DNA from: VXNF01 sp965116465
GTDB lineage: Bacteria > Actinomycetota > Acidimicrobiia > Acidimicrobiales > CATQHL01
Length of the DNA stretch: 64,000 bases
Reading direction: 5' to 3'
NCBI GenBank assembly: GCA_965116465.1
Contig: OZ220687.1
Span: 1,426,001-1,490,000 of the forward strand
The notes below the pieces were generated by a model, which saw only the letters and a list, made by a program, of their open reading frames with translations, ran no database searches and was not told the DNA's origin. Every line of letters starts with the position of its first letter. Position 1 is the first letter of the stretch. Made by a program: the position numbers and the translations under genes. Positions 33,957-44,340 of the stretch are shown piece by piece.

Positions 33957-35162
33957 TCAGGCCGTCCCCCACCGCGTCGTAATGCCATCGTCGTACAGCG
34001 GGATCCGATCTCCGACGTCCAGGCCCAAGTCGGCGAGCAGATCGCCGAGGAACAGATCCGGAACACACTTGAGTATTCCCAATCCCATCGCCGCAATCGC
34101 TGCGTCGTCGTCGGCATCCAGCGCCGCCAACGTCTCCTCGTCCGCCTCGGACAGCAGTCGCTGCAAACACAACACCTCGTCCTCGCTGATCTCTCCTGCT
34201 TCCACGCCGTACACCACCGGCAGGAACGCGCCGGGATGACACAGGATCAGTCCCAATCCGAGCGCCAGAGCCGCCCCGCCTTCGCCGGTTGCGGCGGTCT
34301 CGAGCGTGTCGGTGTCCACGTCCAACAGCCACTCCCGAACACACGACAACTCCTCCGCGTTGAAGTCCTCCGCGTCCACGTCGAACCATGCGGCGACGAA
34401 CACGCCGGGAAAGCAGCGCACCAGGCCCAGCCTGTACTCAGCGGCCGCCGCAGTGTCACCGGCCCCGACGGCACGCAGAAGATCCCGGTCCGCTCCCACC
34501 ATCCAGTCCCGCGCGCACAACAGTTCGGCCCCGGTCAGGTGCGTCCAGTCCTCGCCGTCGGGGTCGAACAGCCCGTCGGAGGCCTTGCTGGGAACGCAAC
34601 CCCAGAGACCGAACGCCATGTCCCTGTGTGCCTCGAGATCACCGACATAGGCGGCGCCGAAAGCCTCCCCTCCCCTGCCGGCCAGCCACTGCCGCGCACA
34701 TGACAACTCGGCCTCGCTCAGGTCCTCCACGTCCTCGGCCTCGAGGTCGAACTCCGCGATGAGAAACGTGTCAGGCAGGCGACGGGCCAGGCCTGACGCG
34801 AAGCCCGCGTGCGCCGTGCTCTCGTCGACCCCGGAGCGCGCGGCCACCGCCTCGGGGGATTCCCCCGACTCGAGCAGGCAGTCCCTCTCGGCGTCGCTCA
34901 ACTCCCACCTGCCGATCGCCTCTTGGAGTCGCGCGCCGAAATCGGTGGGGACGCTGCCGACTCCGGCGGGCTCCGGCGGGGGCGTTCCGGGCTCCGGGAG
35001 TGGCGCGGCGGTCCTCGGCGGGGGCGCGACGGTCTCCGCCCGCGGTGGAATAGGGGCCGACTCCTGCGGCTCGGCGCCCGGACTGCCGGCGCAGGCCGTC
35101 AGAACGAGGATCCCGGCGATCGCTGCCGACGCCGCCAACCCGCGCCGGGAAGTCCGGTCCAT
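33957..35162 (-). CDS. Cysteine-repeat lipoprotein 3
   Basis: 401 residues. Signal with lipobox LVLTACAGS, Pro-rich linker to about residue 70, then five repeat units beginning LSDAERDCLLE, LSEAELSCARQWL, LTGAELLCARDWM, NAEELSCVREWLL and EDEVLCLQRLL. The second cysteine appears as WGC, VRC, ILC and LKC in units 2-5 and is replaced (ARRLPDTFL) in unit 1. More diverged than the other two paralogues. Ends 43 bp from hipA, convergent. ATG preceded by GGAG. Function unknown; likely surface-exposed and disulfide-stabilised. Confidence 0.8.
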   Translation of the reverse strand: MDRTSRRGLAASAAIAGILVLTACAGSPGAEPQESAPIPPRAETVAPPPRTAAPLPEPGTPPPEPAGVGSVPTDFGARLQEAIGRWELSDAERDCLLESGESPEAVAARSGVDESTAHAGFASGLARRLPDTFLIAEFDLEAEDVEDLSEAELSCARQWLAGRGGEAFGAAYVGDLEAHRDMAFGLWGCVPSKASDGLFDPDGEDWTHLTGAELLCARDWMVGADRDLLRAVGAGDTAAAAEYRLGLVRCFPGVFVAAWFDVDAEDFNAEELSCVREWLLDVDTDTLETAATGEGGAALALGLGLILCHPGAFLPVVYGVEAGEISEDEVLCLQRLLSEADEETLAALDADDDAAIAAMGLGILKCVPDLFLGDLLADLGLDVGDRIPLYDDGITTRWGTA

Positions 35163-35241
35163 TTCAACTCCACACTGCGAGTTCCCAGCGGCGGAATCGG
35201 GACAGTCGCCACCGCCGGTCAGATTGCGATCACAATTTCTG

Positions 35242-36411
35242 CTACGAGTTCGCGGCGGCGCGGACCTCGTCGGCGAGGCGGGCTCCTTCGGCGAGGAGGC
35301 CGGCGGGGGCGTCCAGCGTGGCCAGGTGGTCGAGGTCGGCGAGGGCGTCGTCGAAGAGACCCAGACGGGCCAGGGCCAAGCCCCGCCAGAAGCGGGCCTC
35401 CGGATCGTCGGGAGCCAGCTCGACGGCGCGGTCCAGAGCGCGCAGCCCCTCGGCCAGCAGGTCCTCGAAGGCGGCGAAGTCCGGCGAGGTCAGCAGCGCG
35501 CCGCGGCCCACCAGTGCCGCCACGTTGTCGGGGTCGGCCGCCAGGGCGCTGCCGAAGAGCCGGGCGGCCAGCACCACGTGCCCGCCGTCGGCCAGCAGGC
35601 GGGCGGCGGTGGACATCTGGTCGGACGTGGCGCCGGCCAGGAGCGTCTCGACGGCGGCCGCGTCGCCGGCCGCCTCGGCGGCGGCGAGCCGGCCCGCCAG
35701 GACGCGCTCACGCAGCTCGGCGTTGGCGACCAACTCCAGCATGAGCGGCGGCGGGTCGACGGCGTCGAAGACCGCCAGATGGGCCGCGGCCTCCTCGAGC
35801 CTGTCCAGGCGCAGCGCCACGACGGCCCCGAACACCCGGGCGGCCGGATAGCGGGCGTCGGCGGCCACCGCGGCGGCGATGCGCTCGATGGCGGACTCCA
35901 GGTCGCCGCGCTGGAAGTCGATCCAGCCCCAGTACGCATGCGCCTCGGCGTTGGAGGGCTGGGTGTCGACGACCTCGGCATAGATCTGCTCGGCCTCGTC
36001 GAAGCGCCCGGCGGCCAGATGCTCCTGGGCCTCGAAGAGCAGGCCGCGGGTGCTCTGGCGGATGTCGCCGGTGGCGGTGTCGAGCGACGAGCGGCTGCCC
36101 AGCGCCGACGCCAGCCCCACCCCCAGACCGGTGCCGACCATCGCCACGATCACCAGCACCGCCACCGGCCTGCGCCAACCCCCCGGCGGGCGGCCGCGAC
36201 GGTCCGGGCCGCGGCTCTCCCCACCCGATCCATCCTCGCCGTCGCCGGCTCCGGCCGCGGCGCGGCGACGGACGGTCGAGGCGCGCTCGGCGTAGGTGGC
36301 AGTGAGGTGGCGGTAGTCGTCCTCGCTGATGTCGCCCGCCGCCTGCTCAGCATCCAGGTCGTCCAGCGACCGCTCCAGGAACTCCAGTTCCTCGTCCTCG
36401 AAGCGTTCCAT
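35242..36411 (-). CDS. TPR-repeat membrane protein of the Ccm operon (CcmI-like)
   Basis: 389 residues. An N-terminal cytoplasmic helix pair (EDEELEFLERSLDDLDAEQ), one membrane segment at about residues 82-104 (VAVLVIVAMVGTGLGVGLA), then about 280 residues of tetratricopeptide repeats (AGRFDEAEQIYAEVV, AEAHAYWGWIDFQRGD, PEARFWRGLALARLG). The layout matches CcmI/NrfG proteins that present apocytochrome c to the haem ligation complex. Last gene of the ccm operon, one base after ccmH. Named by context and fold, not by close sequence match. Confidence 0.78.
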   Translation of the reverse strand: MERFEDEELEFLERSLDDLDAEQAAGDISEDDYRHLTATYAERASTVRRRAAAGAGDGEDGSGGESRGPDRRGRPPGGWRRPVAVLVIVAMVGTGLGVGLASALGSRSSLDTATGDIRQSTRGLLFEAQEHLAAGRFDEAEQIYAEVVDTQPSNAEAHAYWGWIDFQRGDLESAIERIAAAVAADARYPAARVFGAVVALRLDRLEEAAAHLAVFDAVDPPPLMLELVANAELRERVLAGRLAAAEAAGDAAAVETLLAGATSDQMSTAARLLADGGHVVLAARLFGSALAADPDNVAALVGRGALLTSPDFAAFEDLLAEGLRALDRAVELAPDDPEARFWRGLALARLGLFDDALADLDHLATLDAPAGLLAEGARLADEVRAAANS

Positions 36412-36412
36412 G

Positions 36413-36931
36413 TCAGCGCCAGCGCCGGAAGGCGAATCCCAGCCCCGCGGCCGCCGTCAGACCGACGATGGCGGGGGCGATCCACACGACACTGCCAAAG
36501 CCGCGCGACGGCGGCGTCAGCAGGACCGCCTCGCCGTAGAGGGTGGCGTAGGCGGCCCTGATCTCGTCATCGCTCTGACCGGCGTCGACGCGCCGGGCGA
36601 TGTCGGCGCGGATCTCCCGGGCGACCGACACGTTGGACTCCGCCACCGACTCGCCGGCGCATTGAGGGCAGCGCAGGCTGCGGGCGATGGCGGCGGCCCG
36701 CTCGGCGTCGCTGGGCGCGCTCCGGTCGTCGAGCGACCCGTAGGTCAGCAGCACGGCCAGCGCCACGAGCGCCAGGCCCCAGCCGAGGCGGCGCCGGGAC
36801 TGCGCCGGCCGGTCCGAGTGCCTGGATTCCGGCCTTCGCCGGAATGACGATGCCCCCGGGTCGCGGCCGGCAGATTCGCGCGGCGGGCGGACCGATGCGC
36901 GCGGCGAGGCGGGGGATTCGGAGCTGCTCAC
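36413..36931 (-). CDS. ccmH: Cytochrome c maturation protein CcmH
   Basis: Thiol reductant of apocytochrome c. 172 residues; the redox motif is SLRCPQCAGESVAESN (LRCxxC), followed by the helical bundle IRADIARRVDAGQSDDEI and a C-terminal membrane anchor. An N-terminal segment WGLALVALAVLL precedes the motif. The first 45 residues are an unusual tail encoded partly by an A repeat (ASSFRRRPESRHS); the only credible start, ATG at 36931, lies upstream of the repeat, so the repeat is translated. ATGA overlap with ccmG. Confidence 0.9.
   Translation of the reverse strand: MSSSESPASPRASVRPPRESAGRDPGASSFRRRPESRHSDRPAQSRRRLGWGLALVALAVLLTYGSLDDRSAPSDAERAAAIARSLRCPQCAGESVAESNVSVAREIRADIARRVDAGQSDDEIRAAYATLYGEAVLLTPPSRGFGSVVWIAPAIVGLTAAAGLGFAFRRWR
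36823..36848 (+). repeat. Family A repeat inside the ccmH 5' coding region
   Basis: TGGATTCCGGC-CTTC-GCCGGAATGAC, identical in arms and loop to copy 2 at 950-975. It lies in codons about 28-37 of ccmH, read from the opposite strand, in the cytoplasmic tail before the membrane segment. Confidence 0.9.
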
Positions 36932-37628
36932 GGGGCCGTCCCGGCGGCATCGCCGAGCGCCTCGAGGGCGGCGATGCGGGCGTCGAGCTGGTCGGCGGTC
37001 ACACCTCTCACCCCGACGAGCTTGTCCACCACGTAGCCGGCGGGCGAGACGATGTACGTCTCGGGCACGGCGGTGACCCCGTAGTCCACCGGCACCGACC
37101 CCACGTCACCGGCGAGCACCGGCCAGTCGCCGCCGGCGCGCTCGAAGAAGCCGCGCACCGCCTCGGGCGAGTCGTCGAAGGCCACGGTCACCACGATGGC
37201 GTCGCCGGCGGCGTGGCGCTCGCTGAACGCCACGAGCTCGGGGTGCTCGGTGATGCAGCCCGGACACCAGGTGGCGAAGAAGTTGACCACCACCCAGCGG
37301 CCGCGCTGTTCGTCGAGGTCGAAGACATCGCCGGTCAGCGTCACGCCGAGGATCGGCGGCGCAGGCTGACCGACGGCCGAGCGCCCGATCAGCGCCCCCC
37401 GCTGCGGATCGCCGAGCGACAGGAAGATCACGAGCACCGCCACGACGACCGCCACCGCCAGCGACACGAGGGCCACCGAGCGCCTCGTGCGACGCCGGGA
37501 TCCCGCGGTAGAGACCTCCGCGGGCCCGGGCACCGCCGGGTCGCCCGGGCCGGGCGTGGACCCACCGCCGTGCATCGCCGATTCGCCGGCGCTCATCCCG
37601 CCGGGCCGTTCCGGTCGCTCGACGTCGC

Positions 37629-37632
<4 letters not shown>
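36928..37632 (-). CDS. ccmG: Membrane-anchored thioredoxin-like protein (CcmG/ResA/TlpA type)
   Basis: 234 residues. One membrane segment (SVALVSLAVAVVVAVLVIFL, about residues 52-71), then a thioredoxin fold with active site FFATWCPGCITEHPE (about 118-132) and cis-proline region AVPETYIVSPAG. It reduces the haem-binding cysteines of apocytochromes through CcmH. The N-terminal 50 residues are low-complexity. Coupled by ATGA overlaps to ccmF before and ccmH after. Confidence 0.9.
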
Positions 37633-39653
<2,021 letters not shown>

Positions 39654-39692
39654 CGTCGGGCCGATCCCAACCTCAACAGTCCAACCTCGATC

Positions 39693-40304
39693 TCAGCAGC
39701 CCGCTGACGCCCCGCCGGCGCCCGCCGCCTCGAGGCGGTCGGGATAGGTGTCGCGGTACTCGTTGTCGTGCTTCACCAGCATGTGGTCGCTGGCGAAGTA
39801 GTAGCCGTCGTTGACACCGCAGGCGAAGGTGTCCAGGTCCGGGGGTCGGCCCTCGACCCAGCGGCCCTCCAGCACCACCGGCACCCCCGGCGTGAACAGG
39901 TCGGGCGGGCTCCCGACGTGCACCACGTCGGCGGCGACACCCTCGAACGCCACGGTGAAGGCCACGGCCTGCTCGAAGTCCACCCGAGTCTCGGCGACGC
40001 TGTGCGCCAGCGGGGTGCCCTGCATCCGGAACCTCTGGCCGGCCAACTCGTCACGGCGCTCCACCGCCTCGTCGGCGTTGAGGAAGAACAGCGAGGCGTC
40101 GGTCACCAGGCGCACCAGCGCGAACGTGATGCCGGCCACGGCCCCCGCCACCACGAGCAGCGAGATGACCCGCCGCGTCACCGGGGGCCGGCGCCCCGGG
40201 CGAGCCTCGGAGCGGCGAGGGGTCAGGTCCAGGCCGTCGCCGTCGCCGTCGCCTGCGTCAGCGGGCGCCGGCGGGGATGCCGGTTCGCCGGGACTCTCGG
40301 GCAC
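39693..40304 (-). CDS. ccmE: Haem chaperone CcmE
   Basis: 203 residues from GTG. An N-terminal cytoplasmic low-complexity stretch, a membrane segment (ISLLVVAGAVAGITFALV), then the OB-fold domain with RFRMQGTPLAHSV and a C-terminal haem-binding motif HMLVKHDNEYRDTYPD. The haem-binding residue is histidine (HxxxY), the classic type rather than the CxxxY variant found in archaea and some bacteria. A Gly/Ala/Ser tail ends in Cys. Confidence 0.92.
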   Translation of the reverse strand: MPESPGEPASPPAPADAGDGDGDGLDLTPRRSEARPGRRPPVTRRVISLLVVAGAVAGITFALVRLVTDASLFFLNADEAVERRDELAGQRFRMQGTPLAHSVAETRVDFEQAVAFTVAFEGVAADVVHVGSPPDLFTPGVPVVLEGRWVEGRPPDLDTFACGVNDGYYFASDHMLVKHDNEYRDTYPDRLEAAGAGGASAGC

Positions 40305-40310
40305 GGGAAC

Positions 40311-40457
40311 TCAGTCCTCGGCGGTCATCCAGCGGCGCCGGCGCGCCGGCACCCTGCCGCTGAGGCGGCGGCCGCGCAGCAGGATCATCACCGCATACGC
40401 CACCAGCAGGGCGGCGCTGATCGACCAGCCGGCGGCGATGTACCCGGCGTGGGTCAT
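40311..40457 (-). CDS. ccmD: Small membrane protein CcmD
   Basis: 48 residues: MTHAGYIAAGWSISAALLVA, continuing into one membrane helix and then a basic tail (RARRRRWMTAED). CcmD stabilises the CcmABC-CcmE release complex. The ATG overlaps the ccmC stop by four bases, and ccmE starts 7 bp after it, so coupling and size both fit. Confidence 0.88.
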   Translation of the reverse strand: MTHAGYIAAGWSISAALLVAYAVMILLRGRRLSGRVPARRRRWMTAED

Positions 40458-41305
40458 GGCGCCGACTCCCCTTCACCGGTGGCCCCGTCGCCGGCACCCG
40501 TGGCGGCCACCTCGCCGGCCTCGGCCCGGCGCTCAGCGAGGGCGGCCTCCAGGCCCGCGCTCTCGGCCTCCGCCTCCAGCCAGGCCAGCCGGAAGCGATG
40601 CACCGACAGCCACAGCGTCAGAAGGCCCATGACGAGAATGCCCAGCACCAGCGTGAAGAGTGTGAGGTCCTCGATGCGCAGCTCCTCGAGCGTGGACTGC
40701 TGGTGCAGCGTGCGGTTCTCCCACCACTCCACGGAGCGGTTCACGATGGGAATGAGGACGGCGCCGCCCAGGCCGAGGATCGCGGCCCGCCGGCCGCGAG
40801 CCTCCGGAGCCGCCGGCACCGAGCGCAGCGCCAGGTAGCCCGCGTAGACCAGGAACAGCACCAGGGTGGTCACCAGGCGCACATCGCCCCACTCCCACCA
40901 CGTTCCCCACACCGGTCGCCCCCAGATCATTCCCGTCAGCAGGGTGACCGCGCAGAGCACCACCCCGATCTCGGCGCAGGCGTGGGCCAGGCGGTCCCAC
41001 CAGGCGCCGCGGCGCCAGAGGTAGACCGCGCTCGCCGCGGCGCAGGTGCCCAGCGCCACGTAGGTCCAGATGGCCGCCGGCACGTGCACGTACATGAGCC
41101 GCACGACGTCGAACTGGCCGATGCGGGTGCCCGCCTCGGGGCCGGGCCGCGAGTCGGGCGGGCTGAAGATGAAGGCGCACAGGCAGAGGCCCACCAGCCC
41201 CGCCAGGGTGGCGACGCCGAGGATCCGCGTGGTGCGGGAGCCGGTGTGGGTGGGCGCGGCGTCCTGCGAGGGGCGGTCCGGGGAACGGCCCAGCAGGATG
41301 CTCAT
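40454..41305 (-). CDS. ccmC: Haem handling protein CcmC
   Basis: 283 residues, six membrane segments. The haem-binding tryptophan-rich motif is MIWGRPVWGTWWEWGDVRLV, flanked by periplasmic-side histidines in MYVHVPAAIWTYV and NRTLHQQSTL. Presents haem to CcmE. A charged, Ala/Glu-rich cytoplasmic tail of 50 residues follows the last helix. ATG (MSILLGRSPDRP) preferred over an upstream frame lacking similarity. Confidence 0.93.
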   Translation of the reverse strand: MSILLGRSPDRPSQDAAPTHTGSRTTRILGVATLAGLVGLCLCAFIFSPPDSRPGPEAGTRIGQFDVVRLMYVHVPAAIWTYVALGTCAAASAVYLWRRGAWWDRLAHACAEIGVVLCAVTLLTGMIWGRPVWGTWWEWGDVRLVTTLVLFLVYAGYLALRSVPAAPEARGRRAAILGLGGAVLIPIVNRSVEWWENRTLHQQSTLEELRIEDLTLFTLVLGILVMGLLTLWLSVHRFRLAWLEAEAESAGLEAALAERRAEAGEVAATGAGDGATGEGESAP

Positions 41306-41327
41306 GGCGCCGTCGCCGGGGCCGGGC

Positions 41328-41996
41328 TCACGTCTCGGCCTCCAGCAGCGGGCCGTAGGCCAGGGCACCGAACACCGCGTAGACCAGGGCGAACAGGCCC
41401 AGCAGCCCGAACCACGCCCAGCCGTTCACGGCCGCGGTTCCCAGGGCGTCGCCGAAGGCGCGGGTGGCGCCGATCAGCACCGGCGCGAAGACCGGCAGGA
41501 GCAGCACGGGCAGCAGGGTCTCGCGGACTCCCATGGGGGCGGCAAGCACGCCGTAGAGGGTACCGGCGGCCGCGATCCCGACCGTCGCCGCCGCCGCCGA
41601 CGCCACCGCCAAGCCGAAGTGCTCGACGCGGGCGTCGTACAGCACCACCATGGCAACCCCCAGCAGCGCCTCCAGGACGGCCAGCTGCGCCGCCAGGGCC
41701 AGGGCCTTGCCGGCGAAGATGCGGGCCGGACCGGCGCCGCTCAGCAACAACGCGTCGGCAGCACGGCCGGCGTGCTCGACGGCCACCGAGCGCTGCGCGG
41801 CCAGCAGGGCCGTCAGCAGCACCGCCACCCAGAACAGGCCGGGACTGAAGTGCCGCAGGGCCGACCGGTCGGCATCCAGGGCGAAACCCAGCAGCACCAG
41901 GGTCGCCACGGCGAACGGCGCCACCTGGAACAGCAGGACCCGCGAGCGCATCTCGATGCGCAGGTCCTTGGCGGCGACCAGCAGCACCTCACGCAT
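41328..41996 (-). CDS. ccmB: Haem exporter subunit CcmB
   Basis: 222 residues with six hydrophobic segments; N-terminus VLLVAAKDLRIEMRSRVLLF and the conserved FSPGLFWVAVLLTALLAAQRS are typical of CcmB. Membrane part of the CcmAB ATPase that frees holo-CcmE. Start overlaps ccmA by 8 bases. Confidence 0.93.
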   Translation of the reverse strand: MREVLLVAAKDLRIEMRSRVLLFQVAPFAVATLVLLGFALDADRSALRHFSPGLFWVAVLLTALLAAQRSVAVEHAGRAADALLLSGAGPARIFAGKALALAAQLAVLEALLGVAMVVLYDARVEHFGLAVASAAAATVGIAAAGTLYGVLAAPMGVRETLLPVLLLPVFAPVLIGATRAFGDALGTAAVNGWAWFGLLGLFALVYAVFGALAYGPLLEAET

Positions 41997-42669
41997 CGTG
42001 GACCTCCGCCGGCGGCGAGCCGGCCACGGCGGGACTCACCACGATGCCTCCGGCCACGTGAACCGTGCGGGTGGCCACCTCGGCCGCCGCAGGCGCCTCG
42101 TGGGAGGCCAGCAACACCGTGGCGCCGCTGGCGGCGGCGTCGCGCACCAGCCGGTTCACCGCGCCGCGACCGGACTCGTCGAGCCCGGCGTGCGGCTCGT
42201 CCAGCAGCCAGAGGCGGGGGCGCCGCACCGCCAGGACCGCTGTGGCGACCCGCTTGCGCTGGCCGGCCGAGAGGCGCCGCAGCGAGACGTCGCGCAGCCG
42301 GGGCGCCACCTCCAGCCGCTCCAGCGCCCCCCGCGCCTCGCTCTCCGAGGCGCCCGCCAGGGCAGCGAAGAAGTGCAGGTTCTCCGCCACCGTGAGGTCC
42401 TCGTACAGCATCAGATCGTGGCCCAACAGCCCCACCTGGGGGCGCAACGCCCGCCGGTCGCTCTGCAGGTCGCAGCCCAGCACCGTTCCCCGGCCGCCGT
42501 CCAGGGTCGCCAGACCCGCGAGCAGGCGCAGCAGCGTCGTCTTGCCCGCCCCGTTGGGGCCCCGCAGCAGCAGGATCTCCCCCTCCGCCACGTCGAGGTC
42601 GACGCCTGCCAGAGCCGGGAACCCTCCCCGGCAGCAGACAGCATCACGAAGCCAGACAGCAGATTCCAC
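41989..42669 (-). CDS. ccmA: Haem exporter ATP-binding subunit CcmA
   Basis: 226 residues. Walker A GPNGAGKTT, signature LSAGQRKRVA, Walker B RLWLLDEPHAGLD. First gene of the ccm operon. GTG start is preferred: GGAGG ends 7-9 bp before it; a TTG 21 bases upstream is the alternative. The 93-114 bp upstream separates it from the divergent sortase gene and must hold promoters for both. Confidence 0.94.
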   Translation of the reverse strand: MESAVWLRDAVCCRGGFPALAGVDLDVAEGEILLLRGPNGAGKTTLLRLLAGLATLDGGRGTVLGCDLQSDRRALRPQVGLLGHDLMLYEDLTVAENLHFFAALAGASESEARGALERLEVAPRLRDVSLRRLSAGQRKRVATAVLAVRRPRLWLLDEPHAGLDESGRGAVNRLVRDAAASGATVLLASHEAPAAAEVATRTVHVAGGIVVSPAVAGSPPAEVHDA

Positions 42670-42783
42670 GACGACCCCTCCGGAGACCAATGCAGGCTAC
42701 CGGTCCGGGCCGACGCCGGCCCGGCCACCGGGCGCCCGTGACCCCGTCGCGGGCCCGGCGGGGGGTCTCGGTACCATCGAGAC

Positions 42784-44340
42784 GTGACGCTGCCGCGGAT
42801 CCTCACCGCCGCCGGGCGCACGCTGGCGGTCCTCGGCGTCGTGATGCTGCTGTTCGTGGTGTTCCAGCTCTGGGGCACCGGGCTGCAGCAGGCGCAGGCC
42901 CAGGGCAACCTGGAGGGCGACCTCGCCGAGCGCTTCCGGCAGGTCGCCGCAGTCGGCCAGGGCACAACGGTGCGGACCACCACCGGCGAGCGAGACGCCG
43001 GCCTCGTGGACGACCCTGCGGCCATGCCGCCCGCGCCGGATCCAGGAAGCGGCACGGCCGAGGCCCCACCACCGCCCGGCGACGAGGCGGACCCTGCGGG
43101 CGAGGAACCGGCGAAGGCGGCCGGCGGATCCGGCGACGGGGCCGCCCCGGCGAGCACGCCGGCCGGCACGAGTGCACCGGAGCCCGCCGGCGCGGCAGCA
43201 GCGGACCCGGGGAACGAGGACGGTCCACCGGATCCGGCCACCCTGCCGGAATACCCGAGCCTCCCGCACGCCGTGCGCCACATCTCCGAGGCCGCCACGG
43301 CGCGGTCGACCGCTCGCCTGCTGGATCCCGACGTGGAGGCCCTGCTGCCGCTGGTGTACCCGGCCGCCGGCGAGGCGATCGCCCGCATCATCATCCCGGC
43401 CATCGACGTGGACGAGATCGTCGTGGCGGGCGTCGAGGTGGAGGACCTCCGCAAGGGTCCGGGGCACTACGACACCACGCCGCTTCCCGGGCAGCCCGGC
43501 AATGCCGCCATCGCCGGACACCGCACCACCTACGGCGCGCCGTTCGGGGGGATCGCCGAACTGGCACCCGGCGACGAGATCATCGTCGAAACGCTTCAGG
43601 GCACCTTCGTCTACCGGGTGCTGGCGGGCACCAGGATCGCCGGCCGGTCGCTCGGCCACCACATCGTCGCCCCGACGGCGCTCGAGGTGCTCGACGACCA
43701 AGGCGACAACCGCCTGACGCTCACCTCGTGCCACCCCAAGTACAGCTCGCGGCAGCGGATCATCGTGCATGCCACCCTCGTGGGAGACCCCGTTGTGCGA
43801 CTCCCCCGACCCGGCGAACCCGCCGGCGCCCCATTCGTCCAACTCGCCGCTCCCGAGGAGTCGCCCGATGCGGCGGAGGAGGCGAGCGCCGAGGCGCCGG
43901 AGGCCGACCCGACCGGCGATCGCGACACACCCGAGCCCGACGATCCGACTGTGGCGCAAGCACCCACCGGCGATGACGGCTCCCGGGCCGCGCCCGAGGA
44001 CCCCGGCGCCGAACCGACCACACCGAGCGACCCTGCGGCCGGCACCGGCGAGGACCCCGCACCGAGCGCCACGGCCGCCGCATCGACCGCCGGAGTGACA
44101 TCCCCGGCTCCGGCGGTCCCGGTGACCGAGGTGGGATTCGGCGAGGGCCTCAGCGGCGACCGCGGCGCCGTCCTGCCGGCGGTGCTGTGGGGGCTGGCGG
44201 CGGCGGCCGTCTGGGGGCTCGGCTGGACCTTCGGGCGCTCGGGTCGCAGGGCATGGCGGTATACGGTCGCAGTCGTGCCGTTCCTGGTGGTCCTCTACGT
44301 GATGTTCAGCTACGTCGACCGGGCGCTGCCCGCCTACTGA
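42784..44340 (+). CDS. Class E sortase with acidic/Pro-rich linkers and C-terminal membrane helices
   Basis: 518 residues from GTG. An N-terminal membrane helix (LAVLGVVMLLFVVFQLW), an Ala/Pro/Glu linker to about residue 155, the sortase beta-barrel (about 195-340) with IIIPAIDVDEIVVAG, catalytic His in NAAIAGHRTTYGAPF and catalytic Cys with Arg in LTLTSCHPKYSSRQRIIVH, which is the class E signature. Then a second 130-residue linker and two C-terminal hydrophobic helices (VLWGLAAAAVWGLGWTF, VAVVPFLVVLYVMFSYV). Sortases join secreted proteins to the wall or to each other. Its stop overlaps the next gene. Confidence 0.92.
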   Translation: MTLPRILTAAGRTLAVLGVVMLLFVVFQLWGTGLQQAQAQGNLEGDLAERFRQVAAVGQGTTVRTTTGERDAGLVDDPAAMPPAPDPGSGTAEAPPPPGDEADPAGEEPAKAAGGSGDGAAPASTPAGTSAPEPAGAAAADPGNEDGPPDPATLPEYPSLPHAVRHISEAATARSTARLLDPDVEALLPLVYPAAGEAIARIIIPAIDVDEIVVAGVEVEDLRKGPGHYDTTPLPGQPGNAAIAGHRTTYGAPFGGIAELAPGDEIIVETLQGTFVYRVLAGTRIAGRSLGHHIVAPTALEVLDDQGDNRLTLTSCHPKYSSRQRIIVHATLVGDPVVRLPRPGEPAGAPFVQLAAPEESPDAAEEASAEAPEADPTGDRDTPEPDDPTVAQAPTGDDGSRAAPEDPGAEPTTPSDPAAGTGEDPAPSATAAASTAGVTSPAPAVPVTEVGFGEGLSGDRGAVLPAVLWGLAAAAVWGLGWTFGRSGRRAWRYTVAVVPFLVVLYVMFSYVDRALPAY

